Source: Lepisosteus oculatus (taxonomy: Eukaryota > Chordata > Actinopteri > Semionotiformes > Lepisosteidae). From it: a stretch of DNA of 64,000 nucleotides. Below, piece after piece: positions 38,801-48,897 of this stretch. A program made the translations under genes and the position numbers. Position 1 is the first letter of the stretch; every line of letters begins with the position of its first letter. The notes under the pieces were generated by a model. That model was not told the origin of the DNA and did not search any database. It saw nothing but the letters and a program-made list of their open reading frames with translations. Location: positions 22,875,501 to 22,939,500 of the forward strand of contig NC_090698.1 of the NCBI RefSeq assembly GCF_040954835.1, given 5' to 3'.

Positions 38801-41800
38801 AAGAGCTGGCCTAACAAGGACAAAACTATTAACAATTTGTTGTGTCCATGCAATCAAATTGATTCGTTAATATACAATATATCAATATTCACATTAGACA
38901 AACATTCCATGTAACACAGAAACATATGCCAACACTTACTCATTACTCTCAAGGAACATATCATAATAAAAACCATTTTCTATGGGAGGACCATAACACA
39001 GGCAGCCTCCATAGACCCTCTCCATAGCTTCACCCATGATGTGAGCGCTTGAGTGCCAGTAAACCTGAAGAAGGACAGTAAACAGAACAAAAGCGCTTGG
39101 CTAAATAATGTAATCAATTTCCACCTTCTTTTTAAAGCAGGACTGTTATGGTTAATGCCAAAGAAACAACTTCCGAGTTAAGTAATAGTTCCCCTATACA
39201 AACTAAAGAAGCACACAAAGCACAAATTAAGATTCACAACACAGCTTTCAGGACCAGTGACTTAAGGGTTTTAATGGAATGCTCTCTAACATTTTACCCA
39301 ACAATAATAACATTTTAGAAATTCTCAAAATTAGGGCAGTGGTTCTGTTAACAGAACCAATTATTAACATAAGTGCTTGAACTTAAAGTACAAAGTGTGT
39401 ATTAGGTGATGTTATTTTCTACTTTCTCACACAGATGCTGTAGTTAACTGTAAGCAGAAGTACTGGAAATACTTACAGCTTGTGCTTCTTCATCGTCAAA
39501 CTTGAGCAGCTGCAAGCTACAATCACTCTCCAGAGGCCTGTCCAGGTCCCAGACCTCATTGTTAACTTTCGCTATCACAGTGTTGTCAGCTAGACCTTGG
39601 CTGTAAAAAAAAAAAACTTCCTGAAAACCAACCTTTTGAGAAGGTCAAACGTAATCAATGCACAACAATTCAGCAGTGCTATAATTACAGAACCTCTTTG
39701 TTTATACCTACTTGTGTATTTGTTTATAATTACTTGTATGCAGCACACAGAATATACAGGTACTAGAGAAATGAATGGCAACTCAAAACCAATCTAGTTT
39801 CTCCACAGCTCACAGATAACTTGTCAATCCTATTAGGAAAAGGTGGAGCACTAACACAAATGATTTAGAGCTCTAGTAAATCTAAATCTAGAACATTCCA
39901 TTGTTTTTTTTAAATAAAGACTTACAAAAGAAACTTTTGTTTTGGGGCACTGGAAAACTTCAGCAACTTGGTACTCCCCACACTGATTTCTTTATGTGAG
40001 ATAAGATATAGCAGACAAACTCAGACTAAACTTACAAAAATCATTGATCATTAAGGTACAGTATTGGCAAAATACCAATCTTGTATTATACTGTGTGGAT
40101 AACCCAAGCAGTCCTGGAATACAATTTATATGAGATACTCCTGGAAGATGGTTTGCTTGGATACTGATTTCATCCACGCAATGCTTATGTGAAGAACACT
40201 GGCCAAGAATAACCTTTGCAAAAGGCGTACATCACAAAATATTACATATTTTCCAACTTCTGTCTGAACTATGCATGGCCAATTAAAGTCATTAAAAGAG
40301 ATTTTTCAAAAGAGAGGCATTAAACATGGTATATGGGAATAGCTAATTTTCCATTCATCGATTACGTACAAAATTACATTGCAGATAGATGAAGCTCATA
40401 TTCACAAGATGAAGTGGTCTGACCATTTTGTTTTTTCTAAAAAAGCTAATCTGTTACAGACACTCAGGTGTCTGAAGTGTGCTCATATTTTCTGGGCTTT
40501 TTGTGCACCAGTAATTGGTATAATTAATATAATTAAATAATATTTTTCAGACTGCAGAGCATTTTTACTTAACCAGGAAAGGCTTTTCTATTGACTAATA
40601 ATCACCTTTAGCTGTCATCCACGAGCGAGCTTTCTTAAAGCTTAATCATGGTACTTACAGATTGATACAGAAGCACGTTGCTGCCATCAAGGAAGAAAAA
40701 CATTCCTGAACCTCATTATTACAAGATAGCGTTGATCATTTCAGTGTATGAACAACCTGTTACGATGTGATAATGGGCAACACTACAGAATGCGGACCAA
40801 TGTACTTTTCACTGGGGTTTATTAAAATGAAATGTTACACTTTGTAACATGAACTTGAACTAACATGAACACAGTTCTAACCATGAGGACACTCACACAT
40901 ATCCTTAAACAAGGACAAGTGTTCCGTGGAATTGTTTCAACTGCTTAAAACCAAAAGTCAGCTAACGATAATGTTGGTATAGTATGACAATTCCACTATC
41001 GAATTTATGATCACATAAATTACACGAGAATGTACTATCTTGTAATTACAAAGAACTTTCTCACAATTATGAGATCACAGGATTTTTTTCATTGGTAGCG
41101 GCAACGCACTTCCGTAAACTGAAGGAAGTATAGTAAAGGAAAATTTAACATTCGTCTTGCTGAGAAACACTGCAAAGACTGTCCCTCCACTCAAACGCTT
41201 TATTAGGACCACAGATTTGAAAGTGATAAAGTGTCCTTTTACTTTATCAGAGCCGCTGACCGATGCGGGAAGCTTTAAATTGCAAGGCAGGCTGTACAAA
41301 GTTCAGAAATTTAACTCTAAAAAGCCAGAAAACTGTCTGGCAGTGCTGGTTTCGAACCTTTCTGAAATCTGTGAGGAACTTTTGGATGCGAAAGATCATG
41401 CAGGCCTACCTGATGCCAGAAGCAATTTGATAAGGCGTGGTTTTCCATGACTCTGCCTCAACCACCTTTCCGTCAGGAAGGGTCACTTTAATGGGCTTAC
41501 GTTCTTTCGCTGCTTTTTCCACCATTAGGGCATCATGCTCCTCTTTCAGCTTATTGTAGAGCGCCAAACGCTCCTCTATATATTTAGGCCAAGGATGTAA
41601 CTACAAAGCCAAAGAGAAAAAGAGGTGCAAATATATTTCAGAAAAAACATCTTCAGTTAATATCCCAATTAATAATAATGGAGTTAGTATTACAAAAAAT
41701 CAATGGGAATTTTAAAATGAAAGTCAAATTAAAAGAAGAAAAAAAGATCAACATTAATTCCATACTGAAAAACAGAAAAGAGAAAGTGTTTTGGCTGTAC

Positions 41801-44800
41801 AGCCTTCTACAGTGGACTCTGCAGGCTCCACAGATGAAATGTTGTTTCTTTTCTGTTTTTCCAGTGTTGAATTGACCTTTACTTGCTCCTTTGCAGCCAA
41901 CGTACACAGCTGCACAGCTGTACAAAGCTGCTACCCAACTGAACATGAATAGAAATGAAAATAGGAGGCAATTCTCGGATCAGTAAACTAACATTCAAAA
42001 GCCTAATATTTTATGAAAGGGCCTCTTATTAGTAAGTGCATTTAAAGTGCATTTTATTAGTAAAGTGCATTTAAAGGTAGGTCTGCACTAGACCTTACCT
42101 GCATCCATTGGCAGAGTATAAATTCAGTTTTACCTTGTAAACCAATTTTACCATCTTTTTGCTCCTGGTACACACACTCTGCAACCCACAACTGAGTTAG
42201 CCTAATTTTGGAATTGAAAAAAGCTTGATCTAAGGGTGCATCACATTTGACAGCCCTAATTTGTAGTGCTTTTTTGCACACAAATAACCTGTATACTTTC
42301 ATTTAATAACTGTAATAAACTGGACCAATATTCCATAGAAAAAAGATAATTTAATTTAATTTTGGGAGCAGCAATTCACAAACATGAGGGAAAGCAACAT
42401 AATACCACTATTAGACAGCTGACGTTGGTAAGCTTGGAAAAAAGCGTAGCTTTTTAATTGGTTGTGTGCAGGTGTGTACCATCCCTAGTAAATCTGTGAA
42501 TTTATTTAAAAATTCCAACTATTTACCTGGAATTCATGTTCTTCCACAGTTTTAGTTTGAACACATTATCCAAATGTATTAAGTTTTCACGAGTCATTGG
42601 GCATATAAAAACACAGGGAATAAACACTAAACACCCTTTGCTTTTCATTCACATATTCACAAAAAAAACGAAAAACTACTATTGTTTGTTTCCAATCTTG
42701 AACAATTACAAGAAAATGAAAATTTGAAGGAAAAACAGGGACATATTACAGCAAGAAACCCACAGACTCAAAACACAAAATTGTACCTTGTTTTTATTGG
42801 TGTTTCCTTAAAAATGAATTATATTGTTATAGCCTGGTGAGAGGCTAATAGACTAGGCTGGGTTCTGAGCTTGTACAGCTGGTAATTTTAAATGCCTTTA
42901 AATTATGGAAATTTGCATACACTAGGGTGTGCCAAAATTAGTTTTGCAACCATTTACTTGCTGTAGTGTGTTTTCTGATCTACCTTTAAGTAGGAAAGAT
43001 GTTTTCCTTAAAGAGCACGACACAATAAACAACTGCTAATACTACCAGTAGCTTTGTTAAAAAGGTTTGTATATACTGTATGTGGCTCTGCTAGTTGCTA
43101 AAACTGAACTACTCATGCCCTTAAATACCCAATATCTTTATGCCGTTTATGCTTCTGTTTTCATTTCTCACGTAGACACTACTAATGTCATGTTTTGATC
43201 TTTTAGCAACAATGATTACATATTCCTCACTGTTGGAACAACCAGAACAAGCAATTCTGAACATAAACAGAATTTCGATACAGCATACTTGATACACAAA
43301 TCTTCTGGCAATGAATACCAAGCAACAAATTAGAACCAGTGTGTGAAGACCTCAAGCTTGCTGAGTCGAGGCAACAATTCATGCTCTTTTCCCACACAGA
43401 TTACTTTATTAGAACAATTAAGCACATAGACGGAAAGCTGATTTCGAGACTTCTGTGAAGGATGTAATGTGAGGTGGCCTAACTCAAGGTGAAGCAGTTT
43501 TTTTTGGGGGGAAATGACTTTGTCTTTCAGAATTCACCTTTAAGAAACCTTCAGGTTGCTGTTTATTCTCCAAAACCAGTTCTAGAAATACTAAACAGAG
43601 GCTTATCTAATAATTGGCCACTTATTTCACTGGAGTTTGCCAGCTCAAAAACAGAAATTCGGCCACACAGACATCATTATTACTCACCTCAGCCCTGCCA
43701 TTAGAGTCACCACCTTCTTTTGTCTTTTTCTTTCCTCGTTCTTTGTTGCATTTTCCCTCTTCGCCACCCTGAAATGGTATGTCATACTTTAGTAACAGTA
43801 AATAAGTATGCATTGCAACAGTCTTTGTATTTAAGCTACCTCAGCTAAAAAGGGACAATATGAAGCAAACACCCATTGCAATGCAGGATTCCTCCCAGCC
43901 CAAGCAGACAGCAAGGGCATTCAGCTACAGAGTTACTGGGAAGAAAATGCTTGCATTTTACAATTATGTATTTCCTATGTCCTTTTTCTGCTAGTAAATA
44001 TTTTTACCATCAGTTCTTAGTCTCGCGCCCCTGCATTCCAAGAAAAACGCTCGGGATTTTTCTGCATGTATATTCTAAGTGATTATATTGATATTACAGG
44101 ATTGGGGGGAAAAAAGTAGACTTTTAGAATACAATTCAAACAGGCTATTGTATCTTTTACAAAAAGAGACATGGTGTCTTCTTGATTCCCACAACAGAGA
44201 AATCGTACAATATAAAAATAAAACCAGACACCCAGTAGCCGGTCTCTTAAGATTTACTGACCTCTGGAGCGATTTTATGATTTATTGTGAATATTCTTTC
44301 CTGGAAATACAAACTTTCTAAAGCTTAACCCGAAGAAGGGAATACATGAAAATGACTTTTAATGACTTTTTCTTTTTTTATGTGATGCTGTAAAGTGCCC
44401 TGGGATATGATGCATCTTGAAAGACATGGTTATTAATATAAAAGATTACTGTTACTTTTGTTGTCGATTGTTAGGTGAGGTTAAGGCCCCAGGTTGCACA
44501 CAAATAGCACAAATAGCACAAATATTATAACTTTAAGACAAATGTGTATACATATTTAATAACTATGTTTTAAACGATTTGCTACAATTTCTTCTCTATT
44601 CAAGCTCTAATTTGAGTACCTGCTGCATGAAAAATAAAAAGTCAGAATTACTGACCACTTTTAATTTTCATAAACCAAAGCATTAAAGAGAAGCATCTTT
44701 CGTCGTTTGATTTACATTTTCCTTCCAACTGTAATAATTCTGCAGGTTTCGAATGAACTATGCATATTTGACAATTTCACATATACAGTACAACTGCGAG

Positions 44801-44907
44801 ACCCCATGGAGTTGAAAGTGTCACACTATCTGTATCTCACTGTTTACCTTCTTTCCCTCGTCTACATGCAATTCCTTCATCTGCTGAGTCACGTTTTCTT
44901 CAGCCAT
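26680..44907 (-). CDS. tars1: Threonyl-tRNA synthetase, cytoplasmic (19 coding exons)
   Basis: ThrRS charges tRNA-Thr with threonine in the cytosol. Coding exons in transcript order: 44848-44907, 43688-43768, 41410-41600, 39477-39600, 38940-39064, 38370-38487, 38200-38264, 37178-37256, 35876-36022, 34657-34755, 32403-32569, 31197-31359, 30113-30250, 29925-30002, 29371-29471, 28519-28623, 27980-28052, 27270-27384, 26680-26828. They sum to 2178 nt (725 aa plus TGA), close to the vertebrate enzyme. Domains: charged N-terminal extension 1-80; TGS about 82-146; editing domain with H156/H160 and C263/H267; class II core with motif 1 (P377), motif 2 (R444, E446) and motif 3 (R601); zinc ligands C415, H466 and H592, spaced 51 and 126 as in bacterial ThrRS; anticodon-binding domain from about 614. 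No frameshift or lost key residue. Length and N-terminus favour TARS1 over its paralogue TARS3. Introns run 105-2087 bp; those over 300 bp hold only AT-rich sequence and the repeats listed separately. Confidence 0.98.
27270..27384 (-). CDS. tars1: tars1 coding exon 18
   Basis: Residues 639-676 plus one base: [38 protein letters not shown]. Anticodon-binding domain; donor CTGG|gtgagt in phase 1 leads to the VVGEKE strand. Confidence 0.97.
27980..28052 (-). CDS. tars1: tars1 coding exon 17 (anticodon domain start)
   Basis: Residues 614-638: [25 protein letters not shown], the first strand of the anticodon-binding domain. The usual WPFWLSP reads WPLWLSP here, a mild change. Confidence 0.96.
28519..28623 (-). 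CDS. tars1: tars1 coding exon 16 (motif 3)
   Basis: Residues 579-613 plus two bases. [20 protein letters not shown] then [14 protein letters not shown]: zinc ligand H592 and motif 3 Arg R601. Phase 2 at both ends, giving Trp614 across the next junction. Confidence 0.98.
28694..28971. mobile_element. Palindromic foldback element, copy 2, with insert and possible TSD (tars1 intron 15)
   Basis: Left arm TCAGCATGCAAAAGCTACAAAGG and GTTTATTCCATGCTGAAAG; decayed right arm GAAGAAAGCTCC ... TTTCTTTCTGCAC ... GGCTTTGCAGCC. TATTTATCTAGTT (13 bp) occurs at 28681-28693 and 28972-28984, fitting a target-site duplication. The middle (28801-28885) is a separate repeat also found at 30320. Confidence 0.6.
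28801..28885 (+). repeat. Dispersed repeat, first copy
   Basis: AAAATCCATTCCTGTACTG to CCTCAAACCCAATATTACTT, about 80% identical by eye to 30320-30410. Sits in the middle of the palindromic element. Family not recognised. Confidence 0.6.
29249..29284 (+). repeat. 18-bp tandem duplication (tars1 intron 15)
   Basis: AAAGACTTAAATGTAAAT occurs twice in perfect tandem, followed by TACATACATATAC written twice across 29291-29323. Confidence 0.85.
29371..29471 (-). CDS. tars1: tars1 coding exon 15
   Basis: Residues 546-578 plus two bases: [45 protein letters not shown] is the substrate-pocket strand of ThrRS. Acceptor ttgcag, donor GAG|gtatgg. Confidence 0.97.
29925..30002 (-). CDS. tars1: tars1 coding exon 14
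   Basis: Residues 520-545: [20 protein letters not shown] then AFYGPK, the [11 protein letters not shown] segment near the active site. Intron to exon 13 is only 110 bp. Confidence 0.96.
30113..30250 (-). CDS. tars1: tars1 coding exon 13
   Basis: Residues 474-519: [46 protein letters not shown]. Catalytic-domain helix and the STRPEKFLG strand typical of ThrRS. Acceptor ctacaag. Confidence 0.97.
30320..30410 (+). repeat. Dispersed repeat, second copy (tars1 intron 12)
   Basis: AAAATCCATTCCTGTTCTG to CTAAACCATAATATCCTTAG, matching 28801-28885, without palindromic arms on either side. Confidence 0.6.
31197..31359 (-). CDS. tars1: tars1 coding exon 12 (motif 2, zinc His)
   Basis: Residues 419-473. 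Class II motif 2 is seen as [16 protein letters not shown] (R444, E446) followed by [12 protein letters not shown] with zinc ligand H466. GC-richer than its surroundings. Donor CAG|gtgtgg. Confidence 0.98.
32403..32569 (-). CDS. tars1: tars1 coding exon 11 (motif 1, zinc Cys)
   Basis: Residues 364-418 plus two bases of C419. Motif 1 ends at P377 in [17 protein letters not shown] holds zinc ligand C415. Acceptor attgcag, donor gtaacc. Confidence 0.97.
33470..33745 (-). mobile_element. tRNA-headed SINE, copy 5 (tars1 intron 10)
   Basis: Plus strand carries AATCCATCACAATGCAAACAC, GAGGGCAATTTATGGACATC, GGAGGGAACTGGAGTGCC, GAACTTGGGAAAAACATACA and GACCCAGGAGCTCTGAAGTG, a decayed reversed copy. 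Confidence 0.65.
34657..34755 (-). CDS. tars1: tars1 coding exon 10 (start of catalytic core)
   Basis: Residues 331-363: [20 protein letters not shown], then [13 protein letters not shown], the opening of the class II core ahead of motif 1. Phase 0 both ends; donor AGG|gtaagt. Confidence 0.97.
35565..35815 (+). mobile_element. Interspersed repeat, LINE-like fragment (tars1 intron 9)
   Basis: AATATGCCATTTGGCCTGTT, GATCCAAGGACCTCATCCAG, TTACTTCAACAACACAGCTA, AACCCTCTGGGTGATGTATC follow a repeat seen widely in non-teleost fish (a 'GGCCATTCGGCCCATC...' element). Family name uncertain. Ends about 60 bp from exon 9. Confidence 0.6.
35876..36022 (-). CDS. tars1: tars1 coding exon 9
   Basis: Residues 282-330: [20 protein letters not shown] then [20 protein letters not shown], the conserved bridge from editing to catalytic domain. 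Donor GGCAGG|gtaggt; reading the last AGG as Arg joins cleanly to exon 10. Confidence 0.97.
37178..37256 (-). CDS. tars1: tars1 coding exon 8 (editing-site CxxxH)
   Basis: Residues 255-281. [20 protein letters not shown] carries C263 and H267, the second half of the editing site. Acceptor ttcccag, donor gtaagt. Confidence 0.97.
38200..38264 (-). CDS. tars1: tars1 coding exon 7
   Basis: Residues 234-254 plus two bases: [20 protein letters not shown], then TyrArg. Separated from exon 6 by the shortest intron of the gene (105 bp). Donor CAG|gtggga. Confidence 0.95.
38370..38487 (-). CDS. tars1: tars1 coding exon 6
   Basis: Residues 194-233, editing domain. [20 protein letters not shown] and the [15 protein letters not shown] helix are typical of animal cytosolic ThrRS. 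Acceptor tttacag; phase 0 end. Confidence 0.97.
38940..39064 (-). CDS. tars1: tars1 coding exon 5 (editing-site HxxxH)
   Basis: Residues 153-193 plus two bases. [17 protein letters not shown] holds H156 and H160, the first half of the editing site that hydrolyses mischarged Ser-tRNA-Thr. Followed by [14 protein letters not shown]. Donor gtaagt. Confidence 0.98.
39477..39600 (-). CDS. tars1: tars1 coding exon 4 (rest of TGS domain)
   Basis: Completes Ser111 and encodes to residue 152. [20 protein letters not shown] and [13 protein letters not shown] match the second half of the TGS domain and the link to the editing domain. Acceptor tttacag, donor gtaagt. Confidence 0.97.
41410..41600 (-). 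CDS. tars1: tars1 coding exon 3 (start of TGS domain)
   Basis: Residues 48-110 plus two bases of Ser111. Carries the [12 protein letters not shown] lead-in helix and the TGS strand [11 protein letters not shown] (82-92), then [15 protein letters not shown]. Acceptor tttgtag, donor CAG|gtaggc. Confidence 0.97.
41755..41935. mobile_element. Palindromic foldback element, copy 3 (tars1 intron 2)
   Basis: ATTCCATACTGAAAAACAG and GGCTGTACAGCCTTCTAC on the left; GCTCCACAGATGAAATG, CTGTTTTTCCAGTGTTGAAT, ACTTGCTCCTTTGCAGCCAA on the right, then GTACACAGCTGCACAGCTG. Left end shortened. Confidence 0.6.
42012..42075 (+). repeat. Local duplication (tars1 intron 2)
   Basis: AAGTGCATTTAAAGTGCATT and TTAGTAAAGTGCATTTAAAG repeat the same 15-mer-like unit three times. 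Confidence 0.6.
43688..43768 (-). CDS. tars1: tars1 coding exon 2
   Basis: Residues 21-47, a Lys/Glu/Gly-rich linker ([20 protein letters not shown]) resembling the low-complexity N-terminal extension of animal ThrRS. Phase 0 at both ends; flanked by ttcag acceptor and gtgagt donor. Confidence 0.93.
44385..44455 (+). mobile_element. L2-type LINE 3' end remnant (tars1 intron 1)
   Basis: GATGCTGTAAAGTGCCCTGG, GATATGATGCATCTTGAAAG, ATTAATATAAAAG follow the 3' end of fish L2 LINEs, which also resembles the tail of the 5S-SINEs. Confidence 0.5.
44848..44907 (-). CDS. tars1: tars1 coding exon 1 (start codon)
   Basis: Encodes residues 1-20, beginning [20 protein letters not shown], and ends in phase 0 at donor AAG|gtaaac. 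The ATG at 44907-44905 is the first in-frame start joining the conserved body. This charged extension varies among vertebrate ThrRS enzymes, so the start rests on frame and splice fit rather than conservation. Confidence 0.9.
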
Positions 44908-45034
44908 GTTCTGAATTATCTTCTTAGCGGGGAAATTCTCCTGTTTTATGCACTAAATGTATAAATGTCTCTTAAAAGAACCAGAGTATGTTCCTGCTTG
45001 TCAGTACAATTTACGTCTCCCGGATGTTGGAAAC

Positions 45035-45043
45035 TGATGCAAC
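45035..45043 (-). promoter_or_regulatory. tars1: Candidate ATF4-C/EBP response element (CARE) of tars1
   Basis: Plus strand TGATGCAAC fits the CARE consensus TGATGnAAn; it reads GTTGCATCA toward the gene and lies about 128 bp upstream of the ATG. ATF4 induction of cytosolic aminoacyl-tRNA synthetase genes under amino-acid stress is established in mammals; use of this site here is inferred. Confidence 0.55.
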
Positions 45044-45055
45044 ACTGCCGTAATA

Positions 45056-45074
45056 GGTGACCATGACGGTCACC
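45056..45074. promoter_or_regulatory. 19-bp inverted repeat upstream of tars1
   Basis: GGTGACC and GGTCACC are perfect 7-bp inverted arms around a 5-bp spacer (ATGAC). TGACC/GGTCA halves resemble nuclear-receptor half-sites in everted arrangement, and TGACGGTCA resembles an expanded CRE. Binding factor unknown. Confidence 0.4.
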
Positions 45075-45260
45075 CAGTTGATTGACACTTGTATAAGCCT
45101 ACCAGCAATCACAATGTACTGTCATGGCTGAACTTTGGCTAAGGTAGGCGGAGTTGTGGTCTGTATTAAATCCACGATAGCACTTCCTATTCGCCCATGT
45201 GCTGCAGTTTCAAGACTGTTGTAGGGGCACTGTTACGGATGTCTGGTAGCAGATACTGTA

Positions 45261-48200
45261 TCTGTGAAAACGATTTAATATTTTTTAAACAACCCTTTTG
45301 TTTTTAAAAAGTTTGAGATTACTGGTTTTGTGGTGTAGTAAAACGTTGTTGTTTTTTTTTACCTTGCTTACCTTAAATTACGAGGAACAGAATTATTTGA
45401 TTAATTATATGAATTATTTTTTTCAACTTTGGAGAGTTACTCAAATTAATCTCAGGAATACTTCTCACAAAAATAATTCAGTCACTTTTTCATCCGTGAA
45501 AGAAATTGTTATTTGGGGTTAAAATCATAGTTAAAGATTTAATAGATTATAGAGTGTTTGTTTATTGTGAGATTTCCAAGCTGGTTTAACCTAGATTTAA
45601 AACAAATTGTAAACTTAAATCCCACTACCTCTAACCTTCACCCCAGTATTATAGATTTGTTTGGACTAGTGCAAATCCATTATTAAATCCTGGACTAAAT
45701 TAAGGGTGGGAAGTAGAGTTATTGTAGGTATTTTAGGGTGAGGGTCCTCTTCAAAAGGGAGAGATTAGGAATGGTGTCGTGGTGTTAAACTCAGGTGGGA
45801 GGCAGTGGACTTATGCTTTATAAAAATCCCTTTTGTCGACATCTCTGAGCCTGTGGAATAATCAATAAAGGTTTAGTCTGTCGTTCAAAAATGAAAGAAA
45901 AATCCTTCAGATTACTGCAAAAAGAAGAAAAAGGATGCTTAAAGGTGCATGCTGCAGAGGGTTTTCTTTTTTTTTTCAAGGACTTGTGAATAGGATTTTG
46001 ATCAATTGTAAGTATGGGGTTGTTAGAAATTAGAATATCATAATAGGCCTCATGGGATCATTGCCACAGTACAGTGTGAGTGTTCTTATGGGCTATGAAA
46101 TGAATGGTGCAATCCGGAACCATAATGTGTAAACCCGCACACTTTAGAGGTAAATCAAAGTGGCAGATTTATTTCACCTCAGTCTGAGAATCCATTCAGC
46201 AGAATAAACAAACAACACAATAAACATCCAGCACAACATAATTCCAGTCAGGTCCTGCAGTGTTTCTAACTCCCTCAGCAGTCTGAGGTAAATCTTGTAA
46301 AAAGCAATTGAGCCATAAACACGCTTGTTCAGTTTTGTGCTTTCCTTGCACTTTTAAAAATGCATGTGTCGAGCCACATTTTTATCTTTAAAAGTAATAA
46401 CTAACTTTAATGTTATAGAAATTTTATTGAAAGCAAAACTTGTTTTCTAGCTATATGATAATGACAGAGAATGTTAAGTTTAATTCATGGTAGTCGATTG
46501 GTAAGTTATTAATTCAAGTTTAATTGCGTTTTAGTGATTAATGTTTTTTTGTTCCGCAGAACAAATGGGTTTGTATGTACAAGTTTAATGTTTGATGCAA
46601 TGGTTTATTAAGTAGAAAAAATGAATAATTGTTAATAATTTAACAGAGGGTTTAGCAGCAAAGGTGGGGATGTGGTGGAAGAGGGATGCATAAGACAAAA
46701 TGCAAAAAGAGGGGTTTGCTTATGATACATATAACTTTAGAAAAATTACGCTAGAAATTATTATGATTTAGAACAGCTTTTGGATCAGGTAGGTGTTGTT
46801 TTAAATGAGATAAGCTCTGGTGAATCTTAAAGCTACCTCTCATTCTTAATGTCTCTGAATCCCTGTGACCAGTCCAGAAGGAACCACAAAGCTCTACAAT
46901 CCTCTTATATGATTTAAGAGGCTTTTACAATGATGTATGGCCATTTTGATCCACCCCGATGTACGTGAACTACATTAATTGCACTACTTTATCAGGAAAC
47001 TTCCAGTGCTGCAATGAAACTACATAAAGTGTGACTTTACTGTTATCTTACTAGCAGACCACAGAACAACCACAGCAGTATTGTTTGTTTTAGCAATGTA
47101 AGGAACACACGTTGACATACTAAAATAATGTCGGTTGTGCTCCTAAATATGTACCAACCAAAAACTTGTATTTTACATTACATTCCGCTTGATAATGTAA
47201 AGCCCACAGACTTCCAAGCAACTTTGCCAAGTAGAATACCTTTGTGTCAAGAATCTCATGTTTGAACCTGTACTGTGTCACTAACCAGCTGTGGACAGGA
47301 TGGAGCACAATTCTGGGGTAGTCAGTAAGGCTTGCGTTCTCAAGTCTCCTTAAAGGTACTGTTGACCTTGCAAGCAGGTTAAAAGTGCCAGAGCAGGTGC
47401 ACTGGAGGAGAGCAGTCACCTTCTCCTTGTTCTGATGTCAAGATCATGGTGGGTGGCCGAGCTGATGAAGAATTGGTGATTCTAAAGTGGAGGGGCAGAG
47501 AAATAAAATTAATTGGTGATTCCAAATTTAAAAATGGAAATGTTCACACATTCAGTACATAAAATATGGCAAAACTAAACATGCTTAAAAATCAGATTCT
47601 GCAACAAAGTACTAGGAGAATATTTTACATTTTGGCTAGCCAAATCTCTGTCTTCAACTTAACATTTAAATATGAATCTGCAGAAATTGTTTAGGGGGAA
47701 TTCTTCCTTATTCATTTGTATTATTCTTGCTTTATTCATTCGTATTGGTGTGTAGTGTAATTCATTTCAGTTTTTGTATTCATTTGAAATGCTAATTTGA
47801 GGGCCCTTTTCGTTTAGTTTATATGAATACAGTGCAAGATCAGAAGACCTTTAGATACTCTAGGTTACCCATGAAATAGTAAGAAATACCAAAAAAGAGA
47901 AAAATAGGCTTAAGGTGAAAATACCTTTTTTTTCAAATATGTTATACTGTTTCAAAATATGTTCAGATGAATCAGCAATGTTTCCTCAAGGATCTGGAAA
48001 CATTGTATTGTCACTCCGGGCCAGCTTCATTAATATTGACATGTTATGACTTGTATGCTCTGAGGTCACTTCAAATACAGAAACTTACAAAACTATGGAG
48101 AAAAATAAAGGAAACATTGAAATATATTGAAATATAACATGACTGCTTGACTTTGCACTATTTACTTTGCTGAAATGTATAGTTCTTACATACAGTATAT

Positions 48201-48897
48201 GGGTCTCACTTCAACAGCCTTCCTCCTTTTCTTCTAGTCTGATCATTTCACCTATTTTTTTTCAGTATCTTTGCTGATCCCTGTCATCTATCCCTCTTCA
48301 TTTTAAATTAAGCTCTTTATTTCAGGAAGGTCATGGCTAGCTGAGCTATTAAAGTCAATAACCACATCTGGAAGAATAAGCCTGTAACAGAAGTGGCTGC
48401 ATTTAAGCAGGCTATTGGCATTGTCTTAGTAGCTTTGGGATGAGTTTCTCAAAAGTAAAGCCACCTGCACTGAGATATGTCAAAAATTCATTACATACCA
48501 GAAGAAATGTAAGGAGCACACAATATACTGTATGTGTAGCAATGTAGTAAGATCAATATAGTCTGTATATTTCATCACTAGCTTTCACACTGCAGGCAAG
48601 ATAAAGTGATATTAAGGAGATGTTGGGTCAAGGTTGAAAAAAAAATAGAACCAACACCTCTTTTCTGTGAAATTCCTAAGATGACAAAACAGAAACTGAA
48701 AAGCCAGAGATCGGTTTCGCTGTACTTGATGTGTCAAGCTAAAGCACTATCTACAAGAGAGTGAAAAGCTATACATTGTCTACCTAAATAACTAGAGGTT
48801 TATGACAAAATGTCCATCAGTTATGGAAAAAAATACAAAAATCTAAAGCAATATAAATTTAACATGTATTAAATGTCAATATAGATAGTTGAAGAAG
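45261..48897. other. Intergenic upstream of tars1, no gene recognised
   Basis: No divergent gene found. Around 47390-47525 two copies of AATTGGTGATTC lie in GC-richer sequence that looks like an old repeat. ATTCATT-rich sequence at 47710-47790. Confidence 0.55.

Larger units (their letters stand above)
44908..45260 (-). promoter_or_regulatory. tars1: tars1 5' UTR and proximal promoter region
   Basis: Sequence directly upstream of the tars1 ATG. It has a loose cluster of CpGs (about eight between 45010 and 45240) in an otherwise CpG-poor window, an ETS-like CCGGATGT (45020-45027), a CARE sequence and an inverted repeat. No TATA box at a convincing distance. The transcription start cannot be fixed from sequence. 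Confidence 0.55.

Noticed and set aside
45124..45143. ATGGCTGAACTTTGGCTAAG followed by gtaggc, a possible first exon of a divergent gene
   Set aside because: Only 20 nt, and no downstream exon in a matching frame could be found on the plus strand.
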